DNA of 64,000 nucleotides, taken from positions 744,001-808,000 of the forward strand of contig NZ_JACSDK010000001.1 in the NCBI RefSeq assembly GCF_014925385.1. The letters are read 5' to 3'. The position numbers and the translations under genes are program-made. The stretch is from Pelagibius marinus (lineage in GTDB: Bacteria > Pseudomonadota > Alphaproteobacteria > Kiloniellales > Kiloniellaceae). This document shows, piece by piece, positions 17,256 to 23,399 of this stretch; the stretch's first letter is position 1; every line of letters begins with the position of its first letter. A model generated the notes under the pieces. That model had not been told where the DNA came from and made no database searches. It worked only from the letters and a program-made list of their open reading frames with translations.

Positions 17256-17837
17256 CTACAGAAGATAGCGCAGGGCGATGAAGCCGCCGAACAGCAGCAC
17301 GAAGAAGACGAACGTCAGCTGCGGCAGGTAGCGCTCGATGAAGCTGCGGATCGGCGGACCGAAGTACCACAGCAGCGCCGCCATCAGGAAGAAGCGCGCA
17401 CCGCGGGAGATCGCCGAGGCGATCATGAAGACGCCGAAGTTCAGGTCCATGACGCCGGAGGTGATGGTGATCACCTTGTAGGGGAAGGGCGTGAAGCCGG
17501 CGCCGGCGACGATCCAGGCGCCCCATTTCTCGTAGGCCGCCTGGAATTCCTGGAAGCGGTCGGTGTAGCCGTAGAACTCGACGATCGGTTGGCCCAGCGT
17601 GTCGAACAACAGGTTGCCGATGGCATAGCCGGCGACGCCGCCGGCCACCGAGGCCAGGGTGCAGACCAGGGCGATGATCCAGGCGCGCTCGCGCGCCGCC
17701 AGGATCATGGGGATCAGGAGGACATCGGGAGGGATGGGGAAGACGGAGGACTCGACGAAGGAGATGACGGCCAGGGCCCAAAGGGCATAGGGCCGCCCGG
17801 CCAGGTCCATGGTCCAGTCATAGAGTCGCCTTACCAC
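17256..17837 (-). CDS. YqaA/DedA-family membrane protein
   Basis: 193 residues with about five hydrophobic segments. The family phrase FVESSVFPIPPDVLLIPMIL opens the protein, followed by GGVAGYAIGNLLFD and AGFTPFPYKVITITSG, where the proline-rich re-entrant loop is characteristic of the DedA/VTT superfamily. These proteins are linked to lipid flipping and membrane homeostasis. It lies upstream of dsbB and coq7 on the same strand and probably shares their transcript. The exact substrate is not readable from the sequence. Confidence 0.88.
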   Translation of the reverse strand: MVRRLYDWTMDLAGRPYALWALAVISFVESSVFPIPPDVLLIPMILAARERAWIIALVCTLASVAGGVAGYAIGNLLFDTLGQPIVEFYGYTDRFQEFQAAYEKWGAWIVAGAGFTPFPYKVITITSGVMDLNFGVFMIASAISRGARFFLMAALLWYFGPPIRSFIERYLPQLTFVFFVLLFGGFIALRYLL

Positions 17838-18002
17838 GCCCGATCAGACCCCTCTGGTGCGTTTCGGTCCGGATTGTCCTGACCCGGCAGATAGTTGGGG
17901 CAGGCGAGCGTCTCCTTTAGCAGGGCTGGTTGATGCGGGCAACCGCCCTGGGAAGGTGCTAGGCTTGCCGTCATCAGCCAGCCGCCGACCCCAAGGGAGC
18001 GC

Positions 18003-18419
18003 ATGCACGAGCACGCCGATATCATCTTCGCCAACGAGGCTTTCTACGTTGCCTTCCAGATGAAGGACCTCGAGGCCATGGAAGACCTTTGGGCGCAGGA
18101 GGCGCCGGTGGCCTGCACGCACCCCGGCTGGCCGTCCTTGAGCGGGCGCGAGCAGGTGCTGAAGAGCTGGCGGGCGATTTTCGAGAACCCCGACGCCGTG
18201 GCCGTGACCTGCCGGGGTGCCAAGGCGCGGCGCTACGGCGATACCGCCTTTGTCACCTGCTACGAGGTTATCGGGGAGAATCTCCTGGCGGCGACCAATA
18301 TCTTCGTGCGCGAGGAAGGCGCCTGGAAGATGGTGCATCACCAGGCCGGCCCCTGCCACGTGCCGCCGCCCGAACTGGGCGAGGATGACGATGATGAAGA
18401 GGCCGGGCGGCTGCAATAG
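18003..18419 (+). CDS. SnoaL/NTF2-like protein (DUF4440 type)
   Basis: 138 residues with the NTF2-like cone fold: an N-terminal helix NEAFYVAFQMKDLEAMEDLWAQ, the strand with CTHPGWP and a final strand pair around TNIFVREEGAWKMVHHQAGP. The His in THPGW and the closing HHQ are typical of the small bacterial family that carries this fold. The ligand or reaction is unknown. The last fifteen residues are acidic (EDDDDEE) and probably disordered. It is isolated, facing away from the YqaA gene. Confidence 0.8.
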   Translation: MHEHADIIFANEAFYVAFQMKDLEAMEDLWAQEAPVACTHPGWPSLSGREQVLKSWRAIFENPDAVAVTCRGAKARRYGDTAFVTCYEVIGENLLAATNIFVREEGAWKMVHHQAGPCHVPPPELGEDDDDEEAGRLQ

Positions 18420-18503
18420 GCCGTTCTCGGGCCTTCGCCCACCCTGTCGGCGCTGGGCCGCGCGCCCGTGAGGGATGCCGAGGGGTCAGAACCGTGAAAG
18501 GCT

Positions 18504-19010
18504 CTAGATCAGCTCTACGTGCTCGGCCATCGGGCCTTTCTGCCCCATGCGTGTCTGCAGCCGGACGCGCTGGTTCGGTTGCAGCGCCGGCAGCCCGAAG
18601 CGTTCCAACGTGCGGCCGGAGACGAAAACGTCCTTGCCGCCGTTGTCCGGGATGACGAAGCCGAAGCCCTTTTCGACATTGAAGAACTTGACCGTGCCCT
18701 CGACCGTCTCGGTGTCGCCCTGGCCTCCGGGCGCGGCGCCCGGCGGCGGCGCGGCGGCGGCCTCGACGGAATGAATCTCCGCCACCTGCAGGCCCTTGCG
18801 GCCCTGCATCAGGTCGCAGACGATGGTCGTGCCTTCAAAGAGTTCGCGATTGCCCGAGCGCTCCACCACGGAGATATGCAGGAAGGCGTCGGGCGCGCCC
18901 TCGCTCAACTGGACGAAACCAAAGCCCTTGGTCGCATTGAACCACTTGACCACGGCCTTCACGTCACGGTGGGTGATTTCTTCTCGATCGAAATCATGAT
19001 CATTGGTCAT
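18504..19010 (-). CDS. Double cold-shock-domain protein
   Basis: 168 residues with two cold-shock domains. The first has VVKWFNATKGFGFVQL and DAFLHISVVERSG, the second has TVKFFNVEKGFGFVIP and DVFVSGRTLERFG, so both RNP1 motifs are preserved while the second RNP2 is altered. A Pro/Ala/Gly-rich linker of about 20 residues joins them. This two-domain form is typical of alphaproteobacteria and binds single-stranded RNA or DNA as an RNA chaperone. The ATG at 19010 is preceded by GGAG with a long spacing of 11. The long upstream region (19011-19704) probably holds its regulated leader. Confidence 0.9.
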   Translation of the reverse strand: MTNDHDFDREEITHRDVKAVVKWFNATKGFGFVQLSEGAPDAFLHISVVERSGNRELFEGTTIVCDLMQGRKGLQVAEIHSVEAAAAPPPGAAPGGQGDTETVEGTVKFFNVEKGFGFVIPDNGGKDVFVSGRTLERFGLPALQPNQRVRLQTRMGQKGPMAEHVELI

Positions 19011-19704
19011 CACAACGGCCACTCCAAGACAAGCAGGGGAGACCCTTCCTACGTCCTGCAGCCATCGCAATGCAGGGAAATCCGGCGGCGTTCCACGCCC
19101 TGTCCGCGATCTCCGAACCAAATTGCTTGAGAGACGCCTCTCGTGCCCGGTGAAGGCAAACCGGCGGGACCCACCGTCCTTGTCCCGCAGTCGCGATGCC
19201 AGGTTCTTCCCTATACGGCGCGGGGGTGAGGCCCACACGCCCATCCACCATTAAAGTTCCCCACTCCAAGCTCTACCTAGCCTTCACGTGCCACGTCCAA
19301 CGCCCGTGTAGGCGTCCGTTTCATTCAGGTTTTCCTAGACAAAAAGGACAGGATTCCCCTGAACGTCACGTCCTGAACGTAGCATATGCACGTTGCATTT
19401 AAACGTGTCTGCCAGATCAGTGCCATAGAAAAGCGTGTGCGCCCCGTGTAGGTGCAAACGTCAAGATCACCCGGAAGCCCTTGCGCGACGGGGGTTTCCC
19501 GGCCTCGGACGGGCAGGCGCGGGGCGGATCTCGCTGGCCCGGTCGCCTGGCGGGGCGGCCCGGCGGCGCGGTGGCGAAGTCACCGGTTGCCAAGCGCGCG
19601 GCCCCGGCTATGATGCGCTCCGGCCGGGCGGCGGGACACGATCCGCCGCCCGCAGCCGCTTTGCCGGCTTCCGGCGATCCCGCCGGAACCCTCCCGGTTT
19701 CGGG
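19011..19704. other. Long intergenic region upstream of the cold-shock gene, with clustered ACGT motifs
   Basis: No convincing coding frame lies in this 694-bp stretch. The half nearer the cold-shock gene probably holds a long leader, as is common for csp genes. Between 19286 and 19461 the tetramer ACGT occurs eight times (19286, 19293, 19363, 19368, 19377, 19390, 19403, 19458). Two copies of CCTGAACGT are spaced 14 bp apart (19358 and 19372). The part from 19470 to 19704 is GC-rich without recognisable features and leads into tRNA-Leu. Confidence 0.55.
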
Positions 19705-19790
19705 GCCCCTGTGGCGGAATTGGTAGACGCGACAGACTCAAAATTTGTTTCCCTTTGGGAGTGGGGGTTCGAGTCCCTCCAGGGGCACCA
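19705..19790 (+). tRNA. tRNA-Leu (anticodon CAA), CCA encoded
   Basis: The acceptor arm GCCCCTG (19705-19711) pairs with CAGGGGC (19780-19786), followed by discriminator A and an encoded CCA. The D arm GCGGAATTGGTAGACGC is standard for class II tRNA-Leu. The anticodon loop is CTCAAAA, giving anticodon CAA for codon UUG, with a long variable arm (TTTCCCTTTGGGAG) and T arm GGGGG-TTCGAGT-CCCTC. The anticodon stem contains a G-T pair (ACAGA with TTTGT), and the 3' half appears to have been supplied by an integrated element (see the neighbouring insertion). Confidence 0.95.
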
Positions 19791-19892
19791 CATGTTGCGC
19801 CGCAGCGCACCATGCTACCGCATCTTCCTTCCTACGCCCGCGCTCGGCGTGCCTATGCCGTGCCTAGCGGAGACATAGACGAGACATAAATC

Positions 19893-19917
19893 CGCGACAG
19901 AATCGGAGTCTGTCGCG
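19893..19917. repeat. 9-bp inverted repeat near the left end of the tRNA-Leu element
   Basis: CGCGACAGA (19893-19901) and TCTGTCGCG (19909-19917) are perfect inverted copies separated by seven bases. The left arm overlaps the decamer AAATCCGCGA (19888-19897), which recurs in the same orientation at 20968-20977 close to the right end. The position, about 100 bp inside the left junction, would suit a recombinase or excisionase binding site. Confidence 0.5.
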
Positions 19918-19918
19918 T

Positions 19919-19992
19919 GTACTTCCGTTGTACACAGCCCGCCGTGCTCAGTTGTACTCCGTATGGTACTATGTGGTGGAAGGTACTTGTAC
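19919..19992. repeat. Cluster of six GTAC motifs
   Basis: GTAC occurs at 19919, 19930, 19954, 19966, 19983 and 19989, three times as TTGTAC. Six copies in 74 bp is far above chance. Clustered short repeats near an element end often act as arm-type binding sites for an integrase or its directionality factor, but that role is inferred. Confidence 0.45.
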
Positions 19993-20013
19993 TTTGACAA
20001 CTGGGTAGGACAT

Positions 20014-20055
20014 ACAAACCGCATTATTAGCGGGGAGAGTAGCCATGCGGTTTGT
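20014..20055 (+). repeat. 10-bp perfect inverted repeat upstream of the CxxC mini-ORF
   Basis: ACAAACCGCA (20014-20023) and TGCGGTTTGT (20046-20055) are exact inverted copies around a 22-base spacer. It ends 23 bp before the ATG at 20079, so it could be an operator or an mRNA hairpin controlling that ORF. Confidence 0.5.
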
Positions 20056-20078
20056 CTCCCCTTTAATGAAAAACTACT

Positions 20079-20294
20079 ATGGAACCATGTTACTCATGTG
20101 GGCGACCATATGATGATAGTTTTGCTGACTGGACTATCTGTCGTCCTTGTAAACAGCAGCAAATGGCAGAATACCATGGCGAGGAAGTGTATATGGACGC
20201 ACTTGGTATCTGCTGGACACAAGAAGAACTAGAAGAAGCCGGTGGTCGTAACGAAGTCGATCACCTCGTCGCAGAATCCCGTTTCCAGGGATAG
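20079..20294 (+). CDS. Hypothetical 71-residue CxxC protein in the tRNA-Leu element
   Basis: I do not recognise this protein. It starts MEPCYSCGRPYDD and has a second pair of Cys in ICRPC, giving a C-x2-C...C-x2-C pattern spaced like a small zinc ribbon, followed by an acidic helix-forming tail (TQEELEEAGGRNEVDHL). The ribosome binding site is weak. Small zinc-ribbon proteins are common in phages and mobile elements, but no function can be given. An overlapping frame from 19963 lacks such internal structure and is less credible. Confidence 0.45.
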   Translation: MEPCYSCGRPYDDSFADWTICRPCKQQQMAEYHGEEVYMDALGICWTQEELEEAGGRNEVDHLVAESRFQG

Positions 20295-20389
20295 CTCCCA
20301 AATCCTACTCAGTTGTCAGAATGCACCCTTGCAATCCCTGCGTTCATTTCCCATCTTTCGGTAGAGTTTCAAGGACAGCCGAAGCGTGT

Positions 20390-20474
20390 GGGGGCCACCA
20401 GGTGGCTGTTTAAAAACCCGAAAACCCCCATGCTGGTCTTAAGCGCGGTTTCGGCTCATCAAGAGACCCCGCGC
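20390..20474 (+). ncRNA. Structured leader upstream of the 40-codon ORF
   Basis: Two stem-loops can be drawn in the 105 bases ahead of the mini-ORF. The first pairs GCCAC with GTGGC (20394-20406) inside an outer GGGG/CCCC clamp (20390-20393 with 20425-20429). The second pairs GCGCGG (20443-20448) with CCGCGC (20469-20474) and ends just before the AGGAG ribosome binding site. It could be a cis-regulatory leader or part of a small structured RNA ending at the terminator near 20657. Confidence 0.35.
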
Positions 20475-20494
20475 CTAGATAGAGGAGATTGCCC

Positions 20495-20617
20495 ATGTCG
20501 GTGATCCTCGCTATCGAAGCCAGCCAGCCGTGCGGGACGACCTACCGCCTGGCCATCGGGTGCTTTTTGCCCCCGTCACTGGTTTCGGTGGTCGCCGCTC
20601 TCTCGCGGTTGCTGTAG
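20495..20617 (+). CDS. Putative 40-residue small protein in the tRNA-Leu element
   Basis: The ORF begins at ATG 20495 with an excellent AGGAG at 20483-20487 (spacing 7) and ends with TAG at 20615-20617. The product starts MSVILAIEAS and has a hydrophobic C-terminal half (IGCFLPPSLVSVVAALSRLL) that could be one membrane helix, with two Cys. A strong intrinsic terminator begins six bases after the stop, so the ORF has all the parts of a complete transcription unit. No family is recognised; it might be a toxin-like small membrane peptide, but that is speculation. Confidence 0.5.
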   Translation: MSVILAIEASQPCGTTYRLAIGCFLPPSLVSVVAALSRLL

Positions 20618-20622
20618 TACCG

Positions 20623-20657
20623 AGAAGGGCACCTTGGAGACAGGGTGCCCTTTTCTT
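20623..20657 (+). terminator. Intrinsic terminator after the 40-codon ORF
   Basis: AAGGGCACC (20625-20633) pairs perfectly with GGTGCCCTT (20644-20652) around a 10-base loop and is followed by TTCTTC, giving a T-rich tail. It also sits 8 bp from the stop codon (20665) of a possible minus-strand ORF, so it may serve convergent transcripts. Confidence 0.7.
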
Positions 20658-20664
20658 CACCGGG

Positions 20665-20880
20665 CTACCCAATCAAAATCTTGAAAAGCCACAATAAAAC
20701 CTCTATTATTACTGACCAAATCACCCAGTCAGCAATGGAGGTTATCTTGCGCTTCAGAAACCCCGTGAAATACCTGACAAGAAATCTTGCTGGTCGGCTA
20801 CTGAATACTTTGCGCGCAAGGTGCTTTGCGATGCTTGGCACTGTCCGGGCTACCGCCCGGACAGTGCCAAGCCTTACCAC
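20665..20880 (-). CDS. Possible 71-residue basic/membrane peptide in the tRNA-Leu element
   Basis: The minus-strand frame starts at GTG 20880 (another GTG lies at codon 14) and ends at TAG 20665. The product has a basic N-terminal half (HLARKVFSSRPARFLVRYF) and a hydrophobic tail (WVIWSVIIEVLLWLFKILIG) that could be a single membrane helix. The ribosome binding site is poor, and codons 3-16 lie inside an 18-bp palindrome, so this may be chance. Its stop faces the terminator shared with the plus-strand mini-ORF, which gives some support. Confidence 0.28.
   Translation of the reverse strand: MVRLGTVRAVARTVPSIAKHLARKVFSSRPARFLVRYFTGFLKRKITSIADWVIWSVIIEVLLWLFKILIG
20833..20872. repeat. 18-bp perfect palindrome with 4-bp loop
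   Basis: GCTTGGCACTGTCCGGGC (20833-20850) and its exact reverse complement (20855-20872) flank TACC. This is the strongest hairpin in the element. No T-run follows on either side, so an operator, recombination site or processed RNA structure is as likely as a terminator. Confidence 0.7.
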
Positions 20881-21029
20881 ATTTCCGATTACTTTTCAAC
20901 GTGTTTAATACTTACAGGCGAGCCTCTTTTACCTGCGGCTGAACATACCTGCGCCTCGGTACGCCCCAAATCCGCGAGACAATAGAGAGACAAGCCCACC
21001 TAAGTCATTGAAATATAACGGTTCGAAAA

Positions 21030-21087
21030 AGACTCAAAATCTGTTTCCCGCAAGGGAGTGCCTGTTCGAGTCAGGCCAGGGGCACCA
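21030..21087 (+). pseudogene. Displaced 3' half of the original tRNA-Leu gene
   Basis: From AGACTCAAAAT the sequence continues with TCTGT, a variable arm TTCCCGCAAGGGAG, a perfect T arm GCCTG-TTCGAGT-CAGGC, acceptor strand CAGGGGC, A and CCA. There is no 5' half: the preceding bases cannot pair with the acceptor. TCTGT pairs perfectly with the ACAGA of the intact gene's 5' half at 19733, better than the TTTGT now there, so this is very likely the chromosomal 3' end displaced by integration. Confidence 0.85.
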
Positions 21088-21248
21088 ATAAAATCAGGGG
21101 TTTAATACCCTATCCTCCAGGTACGTGCCGCGCAGGGCCGCTTTCATCCGTGAAGGCTGGCAAAGCCGGCAGGCGCGCCCGCTTTCCGGCCGCGCCTGCG
21201 GGACGATAGGGCCCGCAGGGTCCGTTACGCCGGGGGCGCCGCCGGCGG

Positions 21249-21899
21249 CTAGGTCCCTGACGGCGTCCAGATCGGCGGGCTGATCGTCTCGATGTAGTCG
21301 TTGAGCATCAGGTTGAAGGCGATGGTCACCCGCTCCTCGTTGCTCGCATTGCGCCGCACGTCGTGCTGCAGCCAGGAGGGAAAGAGGATCATGACACCGT
21401 CCGCGACCTCCAGGTTGATGACCGAGGCGTTCAGCACGTTGTCTTTCCTGTAGCGGGGCTGCATCACGGCGCACTGGACCCGCGGGTCGGTGAAGCTGAT
21501 GTGATTGCCGCCCTGCGGCGCCCGCACATAGTAGACGCCGCTCAGGAAGTTATTGGGATGGGTGTGGGCGCGGTGTCGGGCTTCGGGCGGGTTTACGTTG
21601 GCCCAGCAGCCGGTGATGGTCAGCCCGTTGTGCTCGGCCTCGATGGACTTCAAGGCCGCCTCGCCGGCTTCGACAATGACCTTGGCGAGATCGGCGAAGG
21701 CGGGCTGCAGGTGGAGGTCCTGCGCGGTCTGCCAGCCGACGCCGGCGGTCTGCGCCGGCCGCGGCGTGAGCTGCTTGTCGATCGCCGCCAGGAGGCGGTT
21801 GTTGGCGGCCTCGGCCCGCGCCGGCGGCAGTTCCTGTCGCCACACCAGCGTGGGGAAGAACTGCATGGCGGCGGCATTCTTGAAATCGTTGATCTTCAT
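21249..21899 (-). CDS. Putative 2OG-Fe(II) oxygenase (TIGR02466 type)
   Basis: 216 residues. It starts with the family phrase MQFFPTLVWRQEL after a short leader, and the double-stranded beta-helix core holds HRAHTHPNNFLSGVYYV, where the first iron ligands are expected, and LFPSWLQHDVRRN, which supplies the distal His and the Arg for 2-oxoglutarate. Relatives are uncharacterised, many encoded by phages and marine bacteria. The substrate is unknown. The ATG at 21899 lacks a clear ribosome binding site; an in-frame ATG eleven codons later is possible. It is the first chromosomal gene after the tRNA-Leu insertion. Confidence 0.75.
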   Translation of the reverse strand: MKINDFKNAAAMQFFPTLVWRQELPPARAEAANNRLLAAIDKQLTPRPAQTAGVGWQTAQDLHLQPAFADLAKVIVEAGEAALKSIEAEHNGLTITGCWANVNPPEARHRAHTHPNNFLSGVYYVRAPQGGNHISFTDPRVQCAVMQPRYRKDNVLNASVINLEVADGVMILFPSWLQHDVRRNASNEERVTIAFNLMLNDYIETISPPIWTPSGT

Positions 21900-22366
21900 G
21901 CGGTGTTGCGGCGCGCTTTGGCCGGCTGAGCCGGCGCGGCGCAGGCCCTGATCTTCCCTGGCATTGTCCCCCCCGGGTGTTGCCGTCGCTGGGAGGTTAA
22001 TTCCGACAGGCGCGATCGGCCAGCACTTCTTGCCGGCGCCGTAGCCCGGCAAACGCCGCCGCGGAATCAGGCCGTTCGATAGAGATCTGCAAGACCTGAC
22101 CCCTATCGTGCGCGAAGAAACGCGGCGGGGACGGATTCCCCGGGAAGGGCGGTTCCGAGAGCCGCGGGCCACGTCGTCGGCCGGTCGTACGGTCGACCGG
22201 CGCGAACCCGGCGGCCGGGCCCCGGCGCAGGGGGGCAACCCGGCACAAGGGACAGCCGGCACAAGGGACAGATTGAAGCGGCCGCGCGCTTTGCTAAGCT
22301 GCGCGCTGCATCGCAATCGCCACCCGGCCCGTCCCGCTTCTTCCTCTCAATTCGGTTCTTCGCTTC
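21900..22366. other. Intergenic region between divergent oxygenase and SDR genes
   Basis: No convincing gene lies in these 467 bp. It must contain promoters for both neighbours. A tandem duplication of CCGGCACAAGGGACAG occurs at 22240-22255 and 22256-22271. No clear promoter hexamers or terminators were seen. Confidence 0.5.
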
Positions 22367-23185
22367 ATGATATCTGCAGAAGGCGAGTCTTCCCCCGCAC
22401 AGATTGCCGACATGCCCCGTGCGGCGCTGGTCACCGGTGCGGCGCGGCGCATCGGCGCGGCCCTGGCGCGCGCCCTGGCGGCCGACGGCTGGGCGGTGGC
22501 GCTGCACTACCACATGTCAGAGGCGCCGGCGCGCGCGCTGGCGGCGGAGATCGCGGCGGCCGGCGGGCGCGCCGTGGCGCTGGAGGCGGACCTGCGCGAC
22601 GAGGCGGCCCTGGCGCGCCTGGTGGAAGCGGCGGGGAGCGAACTGGGGCCGCTCGGGCTGCTGGTGAACAACGCCTCGATCTTCGAGTTCGACGACCACG
22701 AAAGCTGCGACCGGGAGAGCTGGGACGCGCATCTCGACACCAACCTGCGCGCGCCCTTCGTGCTCACCCAGCACTTCGCCCGGGCGCTGCCGGAGGGGAC
22801 GCGCGGCCTGGTGGTCAACCTGCTGGACACCCGGGTGTGGAACCTCTCGCCCGGCTATCTCAGCTACACGCTCTCCAAGGCCGGGCTGTGGACTCTCACC
22901 CACACCCTGGCCCAGGCGCTGGCCCCGCAAATCCGGGTGAACGCCATCGGTCCGGGGCCGACGCTGCCCTCGAAAGGGCAGAGCGCGGAAGACTTCGCCG
23001 CGCGCCGCGCCGGCCTGCCGCTGGGCGACAGCGCCAGCCTGGGGGAGATCTGCGCGGCATTGCGCTTTCTCATCGCTGCGCCCTCGGTCACCGGCCAGAT
23101 GATCGGCCTGGACGGCGGCGACCATCTGAGCCGCGAACAGCCGGCCGCAGGCACCACCCGCCCAGAGGGCGCGGACGACTCCTAG
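22367..23185 (+). CDS. SDR-family oxidoreductase, pteridine reductase/FolM-like
   Basis: Up to 272 residues; an ATG at 22412 (MPRAALVTG) would give 257. The cofactor motif TGAARRIGAALAR has the Arg pair typical of NADPH users. The active site lacks the usual Ser: instead D-x12-Y-x3-K (LLDTRVWNLSPGYLSYTLSK) is seen, the same spacing as the Asp-Tyr-Lys triad of pteridine reductase PTR1. NNAS and the C-terminal GQMIGLDGGDHL are normal for the family. It probably reduces a pterin such as dihydromonapterin or dihydrobiopterin, inferred from this triad. Confidence 0.8.
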   Translation: MISAEGESSPAQIADMPRAALVTGAARRIGAALARALAADGWAVALHYHMSEAPARALAAEIAAAGGRAVALEADLRDEAALARLVEAAGSELGPLGLLVNNASIFEFDDHESCDRESWDAHLDTNLRAPFVLTQHFARALPEGTRGLVVNLLDTRVWNLSPGYLSYTLSKAGLWTLTHTLAQALAPQIRVNAIGPGPTLPSKGQSAEDFAARRAGLPLGDSASLGEICAALRFLIAAPSVTGQMIGLDGGDHLSREQPAAGTTRPEGADDS

Positions 23186-23399
23186 AGACCATCCTCGAGC
23201 GCCGCCTGCGGCGCTTTTCCTTCTTTGCGGGGATGCGCCGCCGACTGGCTGCGTAACCTTCTTTATCGGGCCGCATCCGACCCCAGGGCCAAGGGGCGAC
23301 CTCGCCACAGACAGCAAATCAACGGCGGGGCGAACTCCGGGCGGGCGGCGAGAAAGGTTCTGCACCGCAGAACCTGACCACCAATGCGAGGAGGCCCTG

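Larger units (their letters stand above)
19745..21040. mobile_element. 1.3-kb integrase-less element inserted in the anticodon loop of tRNA-Leu
   Basis: The identity block AGACTCAAAAT occurs in the intact tRNA (19734-19744) and again at 21030-21040, where it starts a displaced tRNA-Leu 3' half. The intervening DNA is visibly AT-richer than the chromosome, uses different codons and contains only very small reading frames, inverted repeats and one good terminator. No integrase or transposase is present. This is the structure left by a tyrosine recombinase that crosses over at the anticodon loop. It is either the deleted remnant of a larger island or a non-autonomous element that depends on an integrase elsewhere. 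Confidence 0.8.

Noticed and set aside
19963..20232. Plus-strand frame of 89 codons in the tRNA-Leu element
   Set aside because: It overlaps the CxxC ORF in another frame, runs through the inverted repeat and shows no internal pattern.
20370..20660. tmRNA-like or retron-like structured RNA
   Set aside because: I considered these because of the stem-loops and short ORF. There is no tRNA-like end, no proteolysis tag sequence, and no reverse transcriptase nearby.
21001..21087. A second intact tRNA-Leu gene
   Set aside because: The 5' half is missing: nothing upstream of 21030 can pair with the acceptor strand or form a D arm. It is a displaced 3' fragment only.
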